This document shows positions 25,045-32,206 of a DNA stretch of 42,684 nt, piece after piece. Within the stretch, counting starts at the first letter, position 1. The number at the start of each line of letters is the position of its first letter. The translations under genes were made by a program, and so were the position numbers. The notes below the pieces were generated by a model that made no database searches, was not told the DNA's origin, and worked only from the letters and a program-made list of their open reading frames with translations. The DNA comes from Alicyclobacillus fructus (lineage in GTDB: Bacteria > Bacillota > Bacilli > Alicyclobacillales > Alicyclobacillaceae), in the NCBI RefSeq assembly GCF_017329605.1, contig NZ_JAFMTY010000027.1, positions 1 through 42,684 on the forward strand. The letters are read 5' to 3'.

Positions 25045-25444
25045 ACCGCCCAGGAAACACGGGTTGGGCTTGACGCGCGGTCTCGTCAGGCCAGTCTATC
25101 CCTGGAATGAGCGGCGGGTGAACGACAGCGTGAAGGCCATCCTCACAAGCCTGGGGATTTCCGACGCCAAAAAGGACCTTGTCGGTGACGAAATCACAAC
25201 GCAAGACGTCGGCCGAGTAAACCGCACACAAAGACAAACGGATCTCCAACGAGCCCCGCAGCCACGCGGGGCTCAAGCGCGTTTGGTGCAAACCTGCCCC
25301 TGCAATCCGCGTGCTATCAAGGGCTTAAGTTGGTGTGCAGTGCTTCTTGATGCTCGACAAATGATTGCTACACAGGGACTCGTGATTCTGCAAAAGGCTC
25401 CATGTTAGATCACAACTGCATATCGCGTTGGAACTCGCTGAGAC
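25045..25444. other. Gene-poor stretch with hairpin and insertion-sequence-like remnant
   Basis: Nothing here passes as an intact gene. A 9-bp hairpin (GAGCCCCGC at 25251-25259, GCGGGGCTC at 25266-25274) may end the aldo/keto reductase transcript. Bases 25325-25400 are a diverged, inverted relative of 1114-1190 and may be the end of an old mobile element. A short open segment near 25119-25200 (reading NDSVKAILTSLGI) could be debris of a gene; I do not recognise it. Confidence 0.45.
25251..25274. terminator. Hairpin downstream of the aldo/keto reductase
   Basis: Stem GAGCCCCGC / GCGGGGCTC (9 bp) with a 6-base loop. It lacks a T-tract, so termination is only a possibility. It sits 207 bases after the reductase stop. 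Confidence 0.35.
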
Positions 25445-26251
25445 TCAGAAACATTTGGATAAAGGCTTTCGAAAACTCAAGCAGTACATCAGGCCATTGT
25501 CGAATTCCTTTATTTGAATTTCTTCCATGTTGGATGGCACGAAATCAATGGGAATAGAGACCGGAGATGAGCGATGTTGATATGCCCGTCTTACAAAGGG
25601 GGTCTTCTCGTATGTCCCCTTAACTTTCTTCTCTGTTTCGTCCACGATGACAATCTTTTTCCCGGGCTTCGAAACGCGAATCATTTCTTGGATAGCTTTC
25701 CGCTGATCACTAAAAAAATTAATTCCGCCAACGTGGAACACGACGTCGAAAGAATCGTCTCGAAACGGCAACGCCTCGGCTTGACCGTGGATCAACTTGG
25801 CTTGTATCCGGTTCCGGTGCAAAACGCGTTGGCAGATCTTCAACATACCCCAGGAGATGTCCAATCCATAGAGTACGAGATCTCTGTATTGTTGACTTAG
25901 GTAGAGAAGATTACTGCCAGTTCCACAAGAAATTTCGACCACGGAGTCTCCATCGGCGATTTCCAATTCGCTGAGCAGTTGTTTTCTGTAGGATGCCTCA
26001 CCACCATGGCGAAGAAAGAAACTCACTTTGTTGGAAAGGTTATAGAAAGGAGCAATCCGGTCATACAACTTCCGATATTTTTCGTTTAATCCCGAAACCT
26101 CGGACTCCAAAAACGAAGGAATCCCGTCCCGAATGGGATACGCGGTATGCGTATGGCTATTGTATAAGTGCTGATGTTGTGGAGAGATGATCCATTCCAA
26201 GGCATCATGGGTCGTCGGATCACAAAGGATTTTCAATATTTCGTCATGCAC
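25445..26251 (-). CDS. SAM-dependent methyltransferase with Trm112-like N-terminus
   Basis: A 268-aa protein. The first 50 or so residues (ILCDPTTHDALEW ... AYPIRDGIPSFLE) have the Trm112p-like pattern usually found as a separate partner or N-terminal extension of methyltransferases, with the zinc cysteines mostly missing. The class I methyltransferase fold follows: motif I VVEISCGTGSNLLYLS, YGLDISWGML, AEALPFRDDSFDVVFHVGG and RVSKPGKKIVIVDE, closest in pattern to the UbiE/MenG and biosynthetic C/O-methyltransferase branch. GTG 26251 has GAGGTGG upstream. The gene is clearly more AT-rich than its neighbours and lies alone in a debris-rich interval, so it was probably acquired. Substrate is unknown. 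Confidence 0.85.
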   Translation of the reverse strand: MHDEILKILCDPTTHDALEWIISPQHQHLYNSHTHTAYPIRDGIPSFLESEVSGLNEKYRKLYDRIAPFYNLSNKVSFFLRHGGEASYRKQLLSELEIADGDSVVEISCGTGSNLLYLSQQYRDLVLYGLDISWGMLKICQRVLHRNRIQAKLIHGQAEALPFRDDSFDVVFHVGGINFFSDQRKAIQEMIRVSKPGKKIVIVDETEKKVKGTYEKTPFVRRAYQHRSSPVSIPIDFVPSNMEEIQIKEFDNGLMYCLSFRKPLSKCF

Positions 26252-26321
26252 CGAGATCCACCTCTATCCATTCGTAGACCTAGCGGCATGAGACATTCGT
26301 GAGCTGTATTGCCTATCGCAA

Positions 26322-26531
26322 ATGTGGAAAACAAAGTCCTTCTACCATCCACCACGAGAACCCGAGAAGGACAACCGTGAATGGACCGAGGACGAGTTCA
26401 AGGCGTTCGTTCGGTCGAGCGAGCAGTGGGTTGTGGCGGTCAGCAAGATGGATGGTCGCCGAATCGAACGCCACGTAACACGTTTCGAGGCAAAGAACGG
26501 TAGACGAATACGTCCTGACGTGGTAACATAA
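26322..26531 (+). CDS. 69-aa hypothetical ORF
   Basis: A short charged frame (ending GRRIRPDVVT) with internal Trp residues and codon use that looks coding, e.g. DNREWTEDEFKAFVRSSEQW. No Shine-Dalgarno site precedes the ATG at 26322, so it may be the tail of a longer, now truncated gene. Not recognised. A 9-bp hairpin follows 12 bases after the stop. Confidence 0.35.
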   Translation: MWKTKSFYHPPREPEKDNREWTEDEFKAFVRSSEQWVVAVSKMDGRRIERHVTRFEAKNGRRIRPDVVT

Positions 26532-26542
26532 CCTTGAACACG

Positions 26543-26565
26543 GCAGGAGGGCTAACCCCTCCTGC
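26543..26565. terminator. Hairpin between convergent small ORFs
   Basis: GCAGGAGGG (26543-26551) pairs perfectly with CCCTCCTGC (26557-26565) around a 5-base loop. It lies just behind the 69-aa ORF and overlaps the stop codon of the 52-aa ORF on the other strand. No T-run follows on either strand. Confidence 0.45.
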
Positions 26566-26710
26566 GAGGTCGATGTGACGGCCCCGCCTTTGGATTGCGG
26601 CCCAGGCGGGGTTCGCCGTGTAAGGCCCGAATGATGTCCGCGCTGGCATAACCCAGACGGGCCAGGCCCCACAGAATCACTCCGAGCACACAGGCGATTC
26701 CGTGCGACAT
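26552..26710 (-). CDS. 52-aa ORF, possible small membrane protein
   Basis: ATG 26710 is preceded by AAAGGGGGTGAGAGGG, an excellent ribosome site. The product begins MSHGIACVLGVILWGLARLG, a likely single membrane helix, and ends in a basic Arg/Pro/Gly tail (HRPRRRG). No family is recognised. The ribosome site is the 3' arm of a perfect hairpin (26717-26740), so translation could be structure-controlled. An 8-bp inverted pair (CCCCGCCT / AGGCGGGG) lies within its 3' part. Confidence 0.4.
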   Translation of the reverse strand: MSHGIACVLGVILWGLARLGYASADIIRALHGEPRLGRNPKAGPSHRPRRRG

Positions 26711-26716
26711 CCCTCT

Positions 26717-26740
26717 CACCCCCTTTCCACAAAGGGGGTG
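26717..26740 (-). promoter_or_regulatory. Hairpin that would bury the 52-aa ORF ribosome site
   Basis: On the minus strand CACCCCCTTT-GTGG-AAAGGGGGTG is a perfect 10-bp stem with a 4-base loop. Its 3' arm is the Shine-Dalgarno sequence of the 52-aa ORF starting at 26710. Such an arrangement usually lowers translation unless the hairpin is opened by a ligand, protein, temperature or ribosome. Confidence 0.5.
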
Positions 26741-26819
26741 CAAGGAGAGGTTTCCCTCCCAAGACAAGCCTATCACGAACATCCCGGACCATTCAAATAA
26801 GAATTTGGATGATATGATT

Positions 26820-26844
26820 TTTGATAACATATTTGATAACATAT
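26820..26844. repeat. 12-bp direct tandem repeat in an AT-rich patch
   Basis: TTTGATAACATA occurs twice head to tail (26820-26831, 26832-26843) followed by T, inside the most AT-rich stretch of this part of the window (about 26790-26870). It could be a regulator binding site or an iteron-like repeat. Two copies are too few to call an origin. Confidence 0.55.
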
Positions 26845-26892
26845 GAAAATTACGATGAGAATGGAAGCTAGAATTGCATGGGGGAGAAGGCT

Positions 26893-27063
26893 GTGCATGG
26901 GCGTGCATGCGATGTGTGCTGGCTCGCGTTGCGCAATCGCCAACCGAACCGCCCTCTCCCGGCGCGCTATTGGATTCGCGAGCCCGGCGAAGGACAGATC
27001 CGTGGCACGATGTGTGATCTCGGGCCGTCTCCGGCGCGAATCATGAACGACGGCGAAGGCTGA
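26893..27063 (+). CDS. 56-aa hypothetical ORF
   Basis: GTG 26893 with GGGGAG 6 bases upstream opens a frame with GC-rich third positions (CDVCWLALRNRQPNRPLPAR early, then WIREPGEGQIRGTMCDLG). Cys-x2-Cys near the start might bind metal or be a gene fragment. An ATG at 26878 in the same frame lacks a ribosome site. Not recognised; could be a decayed end of a phage or mobile-element gene. Confidence 0.25.
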   Translation: MHGRACDVCWLALRNRQPNRPLPARYWIREPGEGQIRGTMCDLGPSPARIMNDGEG

Positions 27064-27147
27064 GATTGGCAAGCGGGGCGATGTCCACACGTGCGGCGGT
27101 CCCATAGACGAAGCGAACGGCGTCATCAAACCGTGGGGGGATGAAAT

Positions 27148-29268
27148 GTGCGTCTTCCGTTTTGGAGCGCCATGGCGTGTTGCGGAGTGCTGCTTGCGGG
27201 ATGCGGGATTGCGAGCGATGGGGGCAGGGTCGTGAGCAACGATGCGCCTCCGGCGAACCGTATCGCGGTGAACGGTTCGGGCACGGGCCAGTGGACGGCG
27301 GCCAGGCTGTCGGCGAAGCGGGCGTTTGCGTTCCTCGGTACGCCTCAATGGACGCCCAGTCGCGTCACGCAAGCTATCTCGCCTGTCTTTGTGGGAGACA
27401 TTGGGTTTGCGGCGCTGAACGGCCAAACGACGAGCGCCATCCTCAAAACCGCGGACGGCCGGTGGAAGGTCGTGGCGAATCTGACCGGCCAGGTCCTCGC
27501 GCTCGGGTTCTCTTCAGATCGCGTGGGCGCCGTCATCACCGAGCAACAAGGCGAGATGAATGCCGGATCGACGTCCGTTCCTATCACCTACCGGATTTTG
27601 CAGACGAAGGATGGCGGCGCGTCGTGGCGCGTGGTCTGGCAGCTCCGGACCCGCGCGGTGGACGGCGTGGATCCCGAGACGCCCTCCATCGCGATGTTCG
27701 GAACGGTGGGTTACGCCACCGTGCACGGCGAATTGCTCCGCACGTCCGACGCGGGAAGTACGTGGAGCAAGGTGCCTCTGGCACAGACGGTCTTCGACGC
27801 CGCCGCGACCTCGCCCACCGATCTGTGGCTCAGCGAGGCGGCGCCCCGGTCGGGTGCATCCGCCGGATCGCCTAGTCCTGTCGATCTCGTCCACAGCACC
27901 GACGGAGGCAAGACGTTTCGCACGCTCGTGCGGACACCGGCGATGCTGCCCTGGGAGGCGAACGTGGCCGTAAGCGCCAGCGGCACCGGGGTCTGGCTCG
28001 TGAAAGACGCGGGCAGTTGGGAGACGCGCGTGTGGTGGACGACCGACGCGGGCCGCTCATGGCAGACCGTCGTGCCGCCGGCCTATCAGGGCCGCGTCGC
28101 GCAGTCCGTGCCCGTCATCTCGGGCGACACCGCCTACATTGGCCTCTGTCCATACGCGGCTCCGTTTCCAGGCGGCGTCACCTCATTCGATCTGCGGACC
28201 GGCAAGGTCTCCACCCTCGCCGTGATACCATCGTGGTACGCGGTTGCCCTCGCTCACGCGCCCAACGGCACTTGGTACGCCGCCCCGTCCTCCTCGCAAC
28301 CAACAGGGCTGTACCAGAGCGCCGCCGGGTTCACCGATTGGCGGCGCGTGGCCCCCGTTTCGCCGCCGGACGTGCAGGTTGTGGCCGATCCCGCCCTTGG
28401 CTCCTCGGCGACGCCGGCGCTTGTTGGCGTGGATCAGGATGGGTTTCAGGGCGCCGTGGAGGTGAGCGCGGACGGTGGTGCCTCATGGCGCGTGATGGCC
28501 CGGCTGCCGGGCCAGCTGCCCATCGCCGTCGCGGCGGGGCCGGGGAAGAGCCTCGTGGTCGCGAGCGTCCATGCGTTACCAAACGGGGACGTCAAGCTTC
28601 ACCTGTGGGTCAGTCGCGATGGCGGATCCCATTGGCGCGATCTCGGCGCAGGCTCGTTGCCGGACGGCCTGACCCAGGACCTGACCCCAGGGGCGTGCGC
28701 CGTCGCCCTCTCGATGCGTCAGGGCACCTACACCCTTGCGATCGGCGCGTATCCGCAGAACGTGGTGCTGACTTCGAGCGACGGCCTGCACTGGCAGGTG
28801 CGTTCCTCGACGCCCAACGCGGCCGTGCTCTCTCAGCCTGTTTTTGATCAAGGAGCGCTGTGGTGGCTCGAAGAGCAGGTGTCGCGACCGGGAAGCAAAA
28901 AGGGGAACCAGTCCGTTCCTCCGCTCGAGCGCCCCATCCTGGTGGACGAGGCCGGCGCGAAGCCCAAGCAGCTCCTCCTTCCCGAAGGATACGACGCGCT
29001 CGCGATGGCTTGGTCGGGGAAGAATGGGTGGGTATTTTGCACATCCGCGGCCCAGATGGATCCGGCCAAGCGCCTGACGCTTTGGGTCACGCACGACGGC
29101 GGATCGACGTGGACATCGCGGGACCTCGTCACACCGCCTGGCGCCGTTCGCCCGGAACAGATCCAGAGCCTCAGCATGGTGGGAGGAGCGTTCGGCGCGT
29201 TGCTCACCGACTGCGGCCTCCTCGTCACGCGAGACGGCGGATGGGTGTGGCGCTACGCGGGAACGTGA
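27148..29268 (+). CDS. Large secreted lipoprotein with BNR/Asp-box repeats
   Basis: A 706-aa lipoprotein. The signal peptide ends in the lipobox GVLLAGC with lipidated Cys19, so the protein should be tethered to the outer face of the membrane. Nine or so Asp-box motifs follow along the chain (TKDGGASW, TSDAGSTW, STDGGKTF, TTDAGRSW, SADGGASW, SRDGGSHW, THDGGSTW and variants), spaced as in beta-propellers of the sialidase/Ycf48/sortilin type. No sialidase arginine triad was recognised, so a binding or scaffold role is more likely than hydrolysis. GTG 27148 has a run of six G 7 bases upstream. It is monocistronic. Confidence 0.87.
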   Translation: MRLPFWSAMACCGVLLAGCGIASDGGRVVSNDAPPANRIAVNGSGTGQWTAARLSAKRAFAFLGTPQWTPSRVTQAISPVFVGDIGFAALNGQTTSAILKTADGRWKVVANLTGQVLALGFSSDRVGAVITEQQGEMNAGSTSVPITYRILQTKDGGASWRVVWQLRTRAVDGVDPETPSIAMFGTVGYATVHGELLRTSDAGSTWSKVPLAQTVFDAAATSPTDLWLSEAAPRSGASAGSPSPVDLVHSTDGGKTFRTLVRTPAMLPWEANVAVSASGTGVWLVKDAGSWETRVWWTTDAGRSWQTVVPPAYQGRVAQSVPVISGDTAYIGLCPYAAPFPGGVTSFDLRTGKVSTLAVIPSWYAVALAHAPNGTWYAAPSSSQPTGLYQSAAGFTDWRRVAPVSPPDVQVVADPALGSSATPALVGVDQDGFQGAVEVSADGGASWRVMARLPGQLPIAVAAGPGKSLVVASVHALPNGDVKLHLWVSRDGGSHWRDLGAGSLPDGLTQDLTPGACAVALSMRQGTYTLAIGAYPQNVVLTSSDGLHWQVRSSTPNAAVLSQPVFDQGALWWLEEQVSRPGSKKGNQSVPPLERPILVDEAGAKPKQLLLPEGYDALAMAWSGKNGWVFCTSAAQMDPAKRLTLWVTHDGGSTWTSRDLVTPPGAVRPEQIQSLSMVGGAFGALLTDCGLLVTRDGGWVWRYAGT

Positions 29269-29355
29269 CAGACGGCTTCCGTGGGTTGAGGGGATTTCCA
29301 TGGCGCTCATCTGCCTCGGGATGCGCGCCGCGCTCCCCTTGGATGCCCATCGAAT

Positions 29356-29387
29356 GGCCCGGCACCAAGGGCCCCCGGCGCCGGGCC
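29356..29387. terminator. GC-rich hairpin after the BNR lipoprotein
   Basis: GGCCCGGC (29356-29363) pairs with GCCGGGCC (29380-29387), 8 bp with a 16-base loop, 88 bases after the lipoprotein stop. No T-run, so termination is tentative. Two head-to-tail copies of TGACCTAC follow at about 29410-29425; they have no assigned role. Confidence 0.4.
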
Positions 29388-29556
29388 GTGGGGCGGTTCC
29401 TTGCATCCTTTGACCTACTGACCTACTCCACAACTCCCGCCGCGATGTAAGGTAGGTGGAAACGCCGCCGCCGTGCGCGGGGCCGCACGCGGGCGGTGTG
29501 AGGGCGGGGGCCGGCCCTTCTGCTGCTCGATAGGATACAGGCCCCGCCTGCGCTGC

Positions 29557-30816
29557 TCACAACTCCGCCTTTTTCCAGATCAACACGCCGTTCTGCCCGC
29601 CGAATCCAAACGACGAGCTCAGCGCCGTGCGGATGTCCGCCCTGCGGCTTCGGTTCGCCACCACGTCGCGCGGCGCCACCTCTTCCTTCTCGTCACAGTT
29701 CAAGGTGGGCGGCAGCCATCCGGTTTCGAGCGCCTTCACACAGGCAATCGATTCAATGGCGCCCGCAGTGCCGAGCATATGCCCGACGGCGCCTTTGATG
29801 GAACTCACCGGGATCTCGTCAATGTGCGATCCGAACATATCCCGGAGTGCCGTCGACTCCGCGATATCGCCGGCCGGCGTGGCCGTCGCGTGCGCGTTTA
29901 CGTAGTCAATGTCCGACGGCGCGAGGCCCGCGCTGCGAAGCGCCCGCTCCATCGCCAGCTTGGCGCCCTGGCCGGACGGATCGGGCGAGGTCTCGTGATA
30001 CGCGTCGTTCGACGTGCCGTACCCCACGAGTTCGCCGTAGATGGTGGCGCCGCGCTCAAGGGCCCGCTCCAGCGTCTCCAGCACCAGTACCGCCGCGCCC
30101 TCGCCCATCACCATGCCGGTCCGCCGCTTGTCAAACGGCCGGGACCACGCGCTGTAATCCGCCGGCCCCTCCGTCGCCAGCGCCCCCGCCGCGCGCAGGC
30201 CCGCCAGGATGGCCGGGCTGAACAGGCACTCCGCGCCACCCACCAGCGCCATGTCAATCTCGCCGAGCCTCAGCCAGTAGCTCGCCTCGCCGATGGCGTT
30301 GGCCGACGACGCGCACGCGGTCGAGTACGTCATCACCGGCCCGCGAATGCCGTAGCGCATGGCGATCCCGGCCGCGGCCGCGTTGGGAATGGACTTCGGC
30401 ACAAGCCTCGGGCCCACGCGCGTCGAGCGCCCCGACGCGAGCCGGTTCGATCCTTCCTCCAGCGTCTGCACGCCCCCGAACGCGCACCCAATGGAAATTC
30501 CGATGCGATCCCGCTCATACGGACCAAACGCGCCGCCGTCGCCAAACCCTGCGTCCCGAATGGCCTCCGCCGCGGCCACCAGCCCCATCTGCGTGAATCG
30601 GTCGCTGTTTTGCACCTGCTTCTTATCCAGATACGCCGCCGGATCGAAATCGCGGGCCGCCGCAACCACCGGCGCCCACGTGCGCAACAGTTCGTCCTCC
30701 GTCTCGCGCACGGCCGATCTGCCGGCGACGATGTTCTCCCAAAACGTCGAAACCCCGACCCCGAATGGCGTCACGGCACCCATTCCGGTGACGACGATGC
30801 GCGTCTTGTCCGCCAT
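29557..30816 (-). CDS. fabF: Beta-ketoacyl-ACP synthase II
   Basis: A 419-aa condensing enzyme extending acyl chains with malonyl-ACP in fatty-acid synthesis. The catalytic triad of the KAS II type is visible: Cys168 (STACASSANAIG), His309 (NAHATATPAGD) and His346 (GAVGHMLG), with the family end motif SFGFGGQN. ATG 30816 has AGGAGA about 8 bases upstream; the longer frame to 31098 runs across the divergent promoter region. It may be specialised, because it is not beside acpP/fabG but diverges from fabL, so it could be a second or pathway-specific copy. Omega-alicyclic acids of Alicyclobacillus are one conceivable product, which is inference only. Confidence 0.92.
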   Translation of the reverse strand: MADKTRIVVTGMGAVTPFGVGVSTFWENIVAGRSAVRETEDELLRTWAPVVAAARDFDPAAYLDKKQVQNSDRFTQMGLVAAAEAIRDAGFGDGGAFGPYERDRIGISIGCAFGGVQTLEEGSNRLASGRSTRVGPRLVPKSIPNAAAAGIAMRYGIRGPVMTYSTACASSANAIGEASYWLRLGEIDMALVGGAECLFSPAILAGLRAAGALATEGPADYSAWSRPFDKRRTGMVMGEGAAVLVLETLERALERGATIYGELVGYGTSNDAYHETSPDPSGQGAKLAMERALRSAGLAPSDIDYVNAHATATPAGDIAESTALRDMFGSHIDEIPVSSIKGAVGHMLGTAGAIESIACVKALETGWLPPTLNCDEKEEVAPRDVVANRSRRADIRTALSSSFGFGGQNGVLIWKKAEL

Positions 30817-30835
30817 GAAGGTTCTCCTCTCGCTG

Positions 30836-30856
30836 TCAGACTCTACGTGAATCTGA
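30836..30856 (-). promoter_or_regulatory. Hairpin in the fabF leader
   Basis: On the minus strand TCAGATTC-ACGTA-GAGTCTGA forms an 8-bp stem (one G-T pair) around a 5-base loop, ending about 20 bases before the fabF start and directly upstream of its ribosome site. It may tune translation or be a repressor site. It does not match the FapR operator consensus. Confidence 0.35.
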
Positions 30857-30898
30857 ACCGCCCGCACAAATTTATGACTTGGTGCTAGTTCCGCCTCT

Positions 30899-30967
30899 AT
30901 CATACCACGTCCACAGGCGCCAGGCGACGCATTTGGCTGGGACAAGGCGCCCTGCGTTTGGTATGAT
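30899..30967. promoter_or_regulatory. Divergent fabF/fabL promoter region
   Basis: Two identical extended -10 elements TGGTATGAT face away from each other: minus strand at 30907-30899 (towards fabF) and plus strand at 30959-30967 (towards fabL). The plus promoter has GGGACA at 30939-30944 with a 17-base spacer; the minus one has no good -35. Beside each -10 a CAGG(G)CGCC-like block is also mirrored, forming an imperfect inverted repeat about 23 bases per arm that could be one shared operator. Confidence 0.55.
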
Positions 30968-31006
30968 GGAGCGAGAATTGGCTTCCCGTGGAATGGAGGA
31001 TGCAGC

Positions 31007-31783
31007 TTGGCGAATGCAGGGCGGGCGCCTCGGCGCTTTGAAGATAAGGTCGTGCTCGTCACGGGCAGCTCGCGCGGCATCGGCCGCCGGCTCGCCATTC
31101 GTTTCGCCGAAGAGGGCGCCCACGTGGTAGTGAATTACTTCCGAAATGGCGATCTCGCCCGCGAAGTGGTCGCCGAGATCGAGCAAATGGGCAGGCGGGC
31201 CATCGCCGTGCGCGCCAACATGGCGCAGGAGGAGAAGATTGTCGCGCTGTTTGACGAGGTGCGCGAAGCGTTCGGCCGCCTGGACGTCTTCATCCACAAC
31301 GCCGCTTCGGGCCGCAATCGCGCGGCGCTCGAGGTGGACACGAAGGGCTTTGACTGGACCGTCGACGTGAACGCCCGGGCGTTTCTCATCGGCGCGCAGC
31401 GGGCGGCGAAGCTCATGCCGGAGGGCGGCGCCATGCTCGCCATCTCCTCGTTCGGGGCGGATCGCGTGTTTCCGTATTATTTGTCGGTCGGCACGAGCAA
31501 GGCCGCGCTCGAGGCGATGGTGCGCTACTTCGCCGTGGAGCTCGGGCCGCGCCGGATCAACGTGAACTGCATCTCGGCCGGCGCCGTCCTGACGGACGCG
31601 CTGGATCACTTCCCGGACATGGATCAGACGCTGAAGAAGCTCGAGGAGAAGATGCCGTATCACCGGATGGTGACGCCGGACGACGTGGCGAATCTCGCGC
31701 TCTTTCTGTGTTCGCCCGAGGCGGAGATGATCCGGGGCCAGACGGTGCGCGTGGACGGCGGTGTGACGCTCGTCCTGCCGTGA
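31007..31783 (+). CDS. fabL: Enoyl-ACP reductase III
   Basis: A 258-aa NADPH-dependent SDR that reduces the enoyl intermediate in fatty-acid elongation. The Rossmann motif is TGSSRGIGRR (19-28). The diagnostic FabL feature is Tyr158-x6-Lys165 within YYLSVGTSKAALEAMVRYFAVELGP, instead of the usual SDR YxxxK. GAVLTDALDHFPD, MIRGQTVRVDGG and the rest closely follow Bacillus FabL. TTG 31007 has GGAGGA 6 bases upstream. It diverges from fabF. The downstream thioesterase starts 15 bases after its stop, suggesting a lipid-related operon. Confidence 0.92.
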   Translation: MANAGRAPRRFEDKVVLVTGSSRGIGRRLAIRFAEEGAHVVVNYFRNGDLAREVVAEIEQMGRRAIAVRANMAQEEKIVALFDEVREAFGRLDVFIHNAASGRNRAALEVDTKGFDWTVDVNARAFLIGAQRAAKLMPEGGAMLAISSFGADRVFPYYLSVGTSKAALEAMVRYFAVELGPRRINVNCISAGAVLTDALDHFPDMDQTLKKLEEKMPYHRMVTPDDVANLALFLCSPEAEMIRGQTVRVDGGVTLVLP

Positions 31784-31798
31784 CGCGAGGTGAACGAC

Positions 31799-32206
31799 AT
31801 GGAAGGGTTTCGCTATCACTATGATCTCGAGGTGCGCTGGTCCGAGGTGGACGCTCAGCGCATCGTGTTCAACGCCAATTATCTGATGTACCTCGATCTC
31901 GCCTATCAGGAGTTTTTCCGGAGCGAATTGGGGCTCTATGACGACGTGCCCACCACCGTCATTGCCACGTCCACGCAGACGTTCCTAAAGCCAGCGCGCT
32001 GGCGGGACAAGCTGTCCATCTGGGTGCGGCCGAAACGCATCGGGAACACGAGCGTGACGCTGGAATTTGTGATGACGCGCGAGGGTGAGCCCATCTTCCG
32101 CGCGGAGACGGTGTACGTGCACGTGGACGAGAACGGGCGGCCGGAGCCCATTCCCGCGTTTTGGCGGGAGCGGCTCATGGCGTATCAGGAGGAGGCACTG
32201 GCATGA
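31799..32206 (+). CDS. Acyl-CoA thioesterase (YbgC/4HBT hot-dog)
   Basis: A 135-aa hot-dog enzyme. Asp18 in VRWSEVDAQRIVFNANYLMYLD is the catalytic aspartate of the 4-hydroxybenzoyl-CoA/YbgC branch, and the following Tyr and hydrophobic helix are typical. It hydrolyses a short or aromatic acyl-CoA, identity unknown. ATG 31799 with GAGGTG 6 bases before it is preferred to GTG 31790, which overlaps that ribosome site. It sits between fabL and another SDR with an ATGA overlap at its end. Confidence 0.87.
   Translation: MEGFRYHYDLEVRWSEVDAQRIVFNANYLMYLDLAYQEFFRSELGLYDDVPTTVIATSTQTFLKPARWRDKLSIWVRPKRIGNTSVTLEFVMTREGEPIFRAETVYVHVDENGRPEPIPAFWRERLMAYQEEALA

Noticed and set aside
25110-25330. Small plus-strand gene fragment reading NDSVKAILTSLGI
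   Set aside because: No start site with a ribosome sequence and no recognised family; left as possible debris inside the gene-poor stretch.
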